This document shows positions 61,798 to 64,000 of a stretch of 64,000 nucleotides of DNA, piece by piece; within the stretch, counting starts at the first letter, position 1; every line of letters starts with the position of its first letter. Source of the DNA: Chlamydoabsidia padenii. Lineage: Eukaryota > Mucoromycota > Mucoromycetes > Mucorales > Cunninghamellaceae. The notes below the pieces were generated by a model. That model was not told the origin of the DNA, made no database searches, and saw only the letters and a program-made list of their open reading frames with translations. A program made the translations under genes and the position numbers. The stretch spans positions 62,001 through 126,000 of the forward strand of contig JAIWND010000034.1 in the NCBI GenBank assembly GCA_025330725.1. The letters are read 5' to 3'.

Positions 61798-62646
61798 CTA
61801 CAGTATTACGTCTAGGTAAACCATGTTATTAGTAGAAGGATCAAATGGAGAAGAGGAAGGAGACAATGGGACGGCCACATACATGTTTGCCGAATCAGTT
61901 ACACGAGACAATACAAAATACAACTGACCATGGGTGAATACGTTTTGTTTCAAGTATGCACCAGCATGGTTCAGAGCTTTCCCGTGGCTTCTGTGCATGG
62001 TCATGGCAAAGGCAGAACGGACAGGCAATTGTCGGTGACGCAGGGTAAATGGGTATTTGGATTCTTTCCTTGTAAAGTGAATAGAGTGTTGTAATAAGTC
62101 GACCATATACATCTTTGTCCTATCACAAATACCATGCTCCACATCGAGATTTCAGAGGACAATCAATGACATTCCGAACTTGGTGATGAGGAGGTGGCCG
62201 GGCTAATCATTCGGATACATTGAGTGATGGAATTCCACAGGATAGAGTAGTTGAAGGGATCGTCGCGTCTTGGCTTCACCGGGGAAAGATTCTGTTGCTT
62301 CTATGTTGATCCGATCCACAAATGCATTTTTCGTCGTGAGGATTGCACGGATGGCGTAAAAAGAGGAATCTTGGTGTTGGCTGAGGTTAGGGTATATTTT
62401 GTTGATAATGGTTGCAATGTCTTCAGTCTTGTTTGACGGGTATCTTTTCATGGTATGGGGGTTCACTATATCCAATAGAGAGAAGCTGGGCAGCAAAGTC
62501 GGTGTCCGTAATCCAAGGCAAAGAGATTCGGGAGGAAGACGTGGCAATGCAATGTTGATCTTGCCGCTGTTGCAGCACAAACTGAAGACAGGATTCGTGT
62601 TACCGGATGACGCTTTGTATAGATCAATTCTGGATTCCGACCTCAA
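61798..62646 (-). mobile_element. Broken Helitron/PIF1-type helicase fragment
   Basis: One minus-strand frame from 62646 to 61798 with two in-frame stops (TAG at 62205-62203, TGA at ~62154). It begins with NPVFSLCCNSGKINIALP, which resembles the region before the Helitron Rep domain, then jumps to the helicase C-terminal half: IYPNLSQHQ..., LTTKNAFVDRINIE, PGEAKT, LLITKFGMSLIVL-NLDVEHGICDRTK, and RSAFAMTMHRSHGKALNHAGAYL with GQLYFVLSRVT. The Rep nuclease and helicase motifs I-IV are absent, so an internal deletion is likely. Dead element; ends not recognised. Confidence 0.65.
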
Positions 62647-62922
62647 AAAAGATTTTGATGCATTTCATTGGTCAATCAGCATTTGTAAAAAAAAAAAAAA
62701 GTCAGGACAGTTTGGTCAAAGTCAGGTCAATTAAAATCAAACAACGCTTCAGTCAGGCATAGTAAAAGGCGTCGGGAATAGATTTTTATTATAGATAAGA
62801 CATTTAAATCAAGCTTATACGATAAAGTTTACGATTAGCCAAGTGCCCTTACTTCTTTAATAGTGTCAAATAATATAAGGGTATTGATCTTCTATACAAT
62901 CTATTTATAACCAGTATCTATT

Positions 62923-63959
62923 CTAACTATCCTGTTTTTGGCGAGCCATAGTGGCGATTGTCTTTATCGTATCAATCATCAAGTTCAATTGCATTGTTTT
63001 GCCAACCTAAAAAAAAAAAGAAGGAATCAAGTCAAAGCACTATTCCACATGATCAAAAAGGAGTGAATTCTTACCTGATCATTATCGGTAGTGAGCTCTA
63101 CTGAAGATCTATTATCCGACTTGACATGTTCAAATGTTGCATTAAGAGTATTACATAATGTTTCCAAAGGTCCCAAGTAGGTAGTATTCATCCATTTCCT
63201 GTGGCTATCGTCCCACACCCCTGTCTTTAGAGATTCATTATCAAGGTGCAAAAGTAATGAATATACATTTCCATCGCCCCCCCCCCTGCGTTTATTACTT
63301 ACGTGGTTTTCAGCCTGGTCGCGCATAATGAGATAGTAGTACAAGTTCAATGCCTGCATATGATAGCTCCACTTATCCCAGAAGCCGCTATGATCCTGAT
63401 CGTCGATAGATACTTGATTTTCATAGATTATCGGAAAAAAGTTGTCCAGTAAGAGTTTGGTGCAAAAGACAGATCGATCGTATGGTGGAGTATGTTGTAA
63501 TTGATGAAAAGAGTGGTCGATTTGGTCCTTTAGTAGTCCGATGGCGGCTGTATGCATTGTGGGGAAAGGACAATTATCGACAAGTTCTGTCAGAATAAAA
63601 AGCCGTGTATCGTCAGTGCCAAGTTGTATGAATCGAGCAATCAATTGGTGGCCGATGAATCGAAGTTTCGGGTCGTCTACCATACTGGTAATCGATGTCA
63701 TTATCTAAGCATACATAAAAAAGGCAGTTTGTTGTGAGTAAGCAAATTGTTTTTCTTTCTTTCTTTTCTGTGTATAATATTAGCATTCCATACCTGAAAT
63801 GCCCTTGTCAAAGTCATCTTTTGATCATAATCATCCATCAGTCCACCAAATTCTTTATCGAGCATATCCCGTGTCACTTTTAGCTTGCCATCATCCACAT
63901 TGTCCGCCATGTATAAAAGTATTAGCAAGGCCTTGTCAATTCGAGATCTTTCCTGTGGA
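62923..63959 (-). CDS. YAP1-binding/Alf4/glomulin-type protein, 5' part missing
   Basis: Exons 63959-63794, 63704-63303, 63224-63075 and 63006-62923 code the C-terminal ~267 residues; the 5' part lies beyond 64000. Seen: helical repeats such as LLILLYMADNVDDGKLKVTRDM, GLMDDYDQKMTLTRAFQ, FIGHQLIARFIQLGTDDTRLFILTELVDNCPFPTMHTAAIGLLKDQI, and an FFPIIYENQ...LNLYYYLIMRDQ region. The pattern fits the YAP/Alf4/glomulin family (Pfam Kinetochore_Ybp2-type), whose members bind Cullin-RING parts or Yap1. Exact paralogue unknown. The 78-nt intron 63302-63225 is frame-neutral and contains poly(C), so its removal is likely but not certain. Confidence 0.65.
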
Positions 63960-64000
63960 CTAGAACATTTATATCATTATGAGTATACTTTTTATTGATT

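Overview
The window is nuclear DNA from a filamentous fungus, most likely an early-diverging one (Mucoromycota, probably Mucorales). Seen directly: AT-rich sequence, genes split by many short GT-AG introns (mostly 50-80 nt), abundant homopolymer tracts, and no bacterial operon structure. Inferred from the gene set: a KHDC4/BLOM7-type KH protein, a methylcrotonyl-CoA-carboxylase-like alpha subunit, a class II MTRu-1-P dehydratase and a divergent FET3-FTR1 pair. The genus cannot be fixed from sequence alone.

Left part (1-10 kb): 3' part of a ketopantoate hydroxymethyltransferase gene; an intronless mitochondrial IF-3 gene; a seven-transmembrane receptor-like gene with a very long low-complexity tail; a small Ecl1-type zinc protein gene (minus); a ten-exon RBBP4/Msi1/Hat2 WD40 gene (minus); then non-coding DNA with a three-copy ~240 bp tandem repeat. 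10-27 kb: a P4-ATPase (Dnf-type flippase, minus), a KHDC4-like KH gene (minus), the divergent high-affinity iron uptake pair FET3 (minus) and FTR1 (plus) sharing a 777 bp promoter with a GATA-type iron-regulator site, a gene-poor 2.8 kb stretch with a gene remnant, and a small CaMKK/Sak1-like kinase. 27-46.5 kb: a Jsn1-type RRM-RRM-Pumilio gene (minus), 3.4 kb of non-coding DNA with a second tandem repeat, CGR1 (minus), MDE1 (minus) divergent from SGT1 (plus), an acyl-CoA carboxylase alpha subunit, a mitochondrial YchF/Ola1-like GTPase and an acid/sterol-ester lipase. 46.9-49.1 kb: two decayed genes back to back. 49.5-64 kb: Doa10/MARCH6 ubiquitin ligase (minus) divergent from a vacuolar amino-acid transporter (plus), a D-amino-acid-oxidase-like gene (minus), 40S ribosomal protein S29 (minus), a broken Helitron/PIF1-type helicase fragment, and the 3' part of a YAP1-binding/Alf4/glomulin-type gene (minus, runs off the window).

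Functionally these are mainly housekeeping genes without operon-like logic; the clear functional unit is FET3-FTR1 (ferroxidase plus iron permease). The most striking unexplained structure is a short element, TTYAAATCCCGC (reverse GCGGGATTTGRA) with a variant TTYAAACGCCGA, found upstream of about half or more of the genes, in introns and in both tandem-repeat families. Its strand use is strongly skewed: I count 16 AAATCCCG on the + strand against 3 on the - strand.
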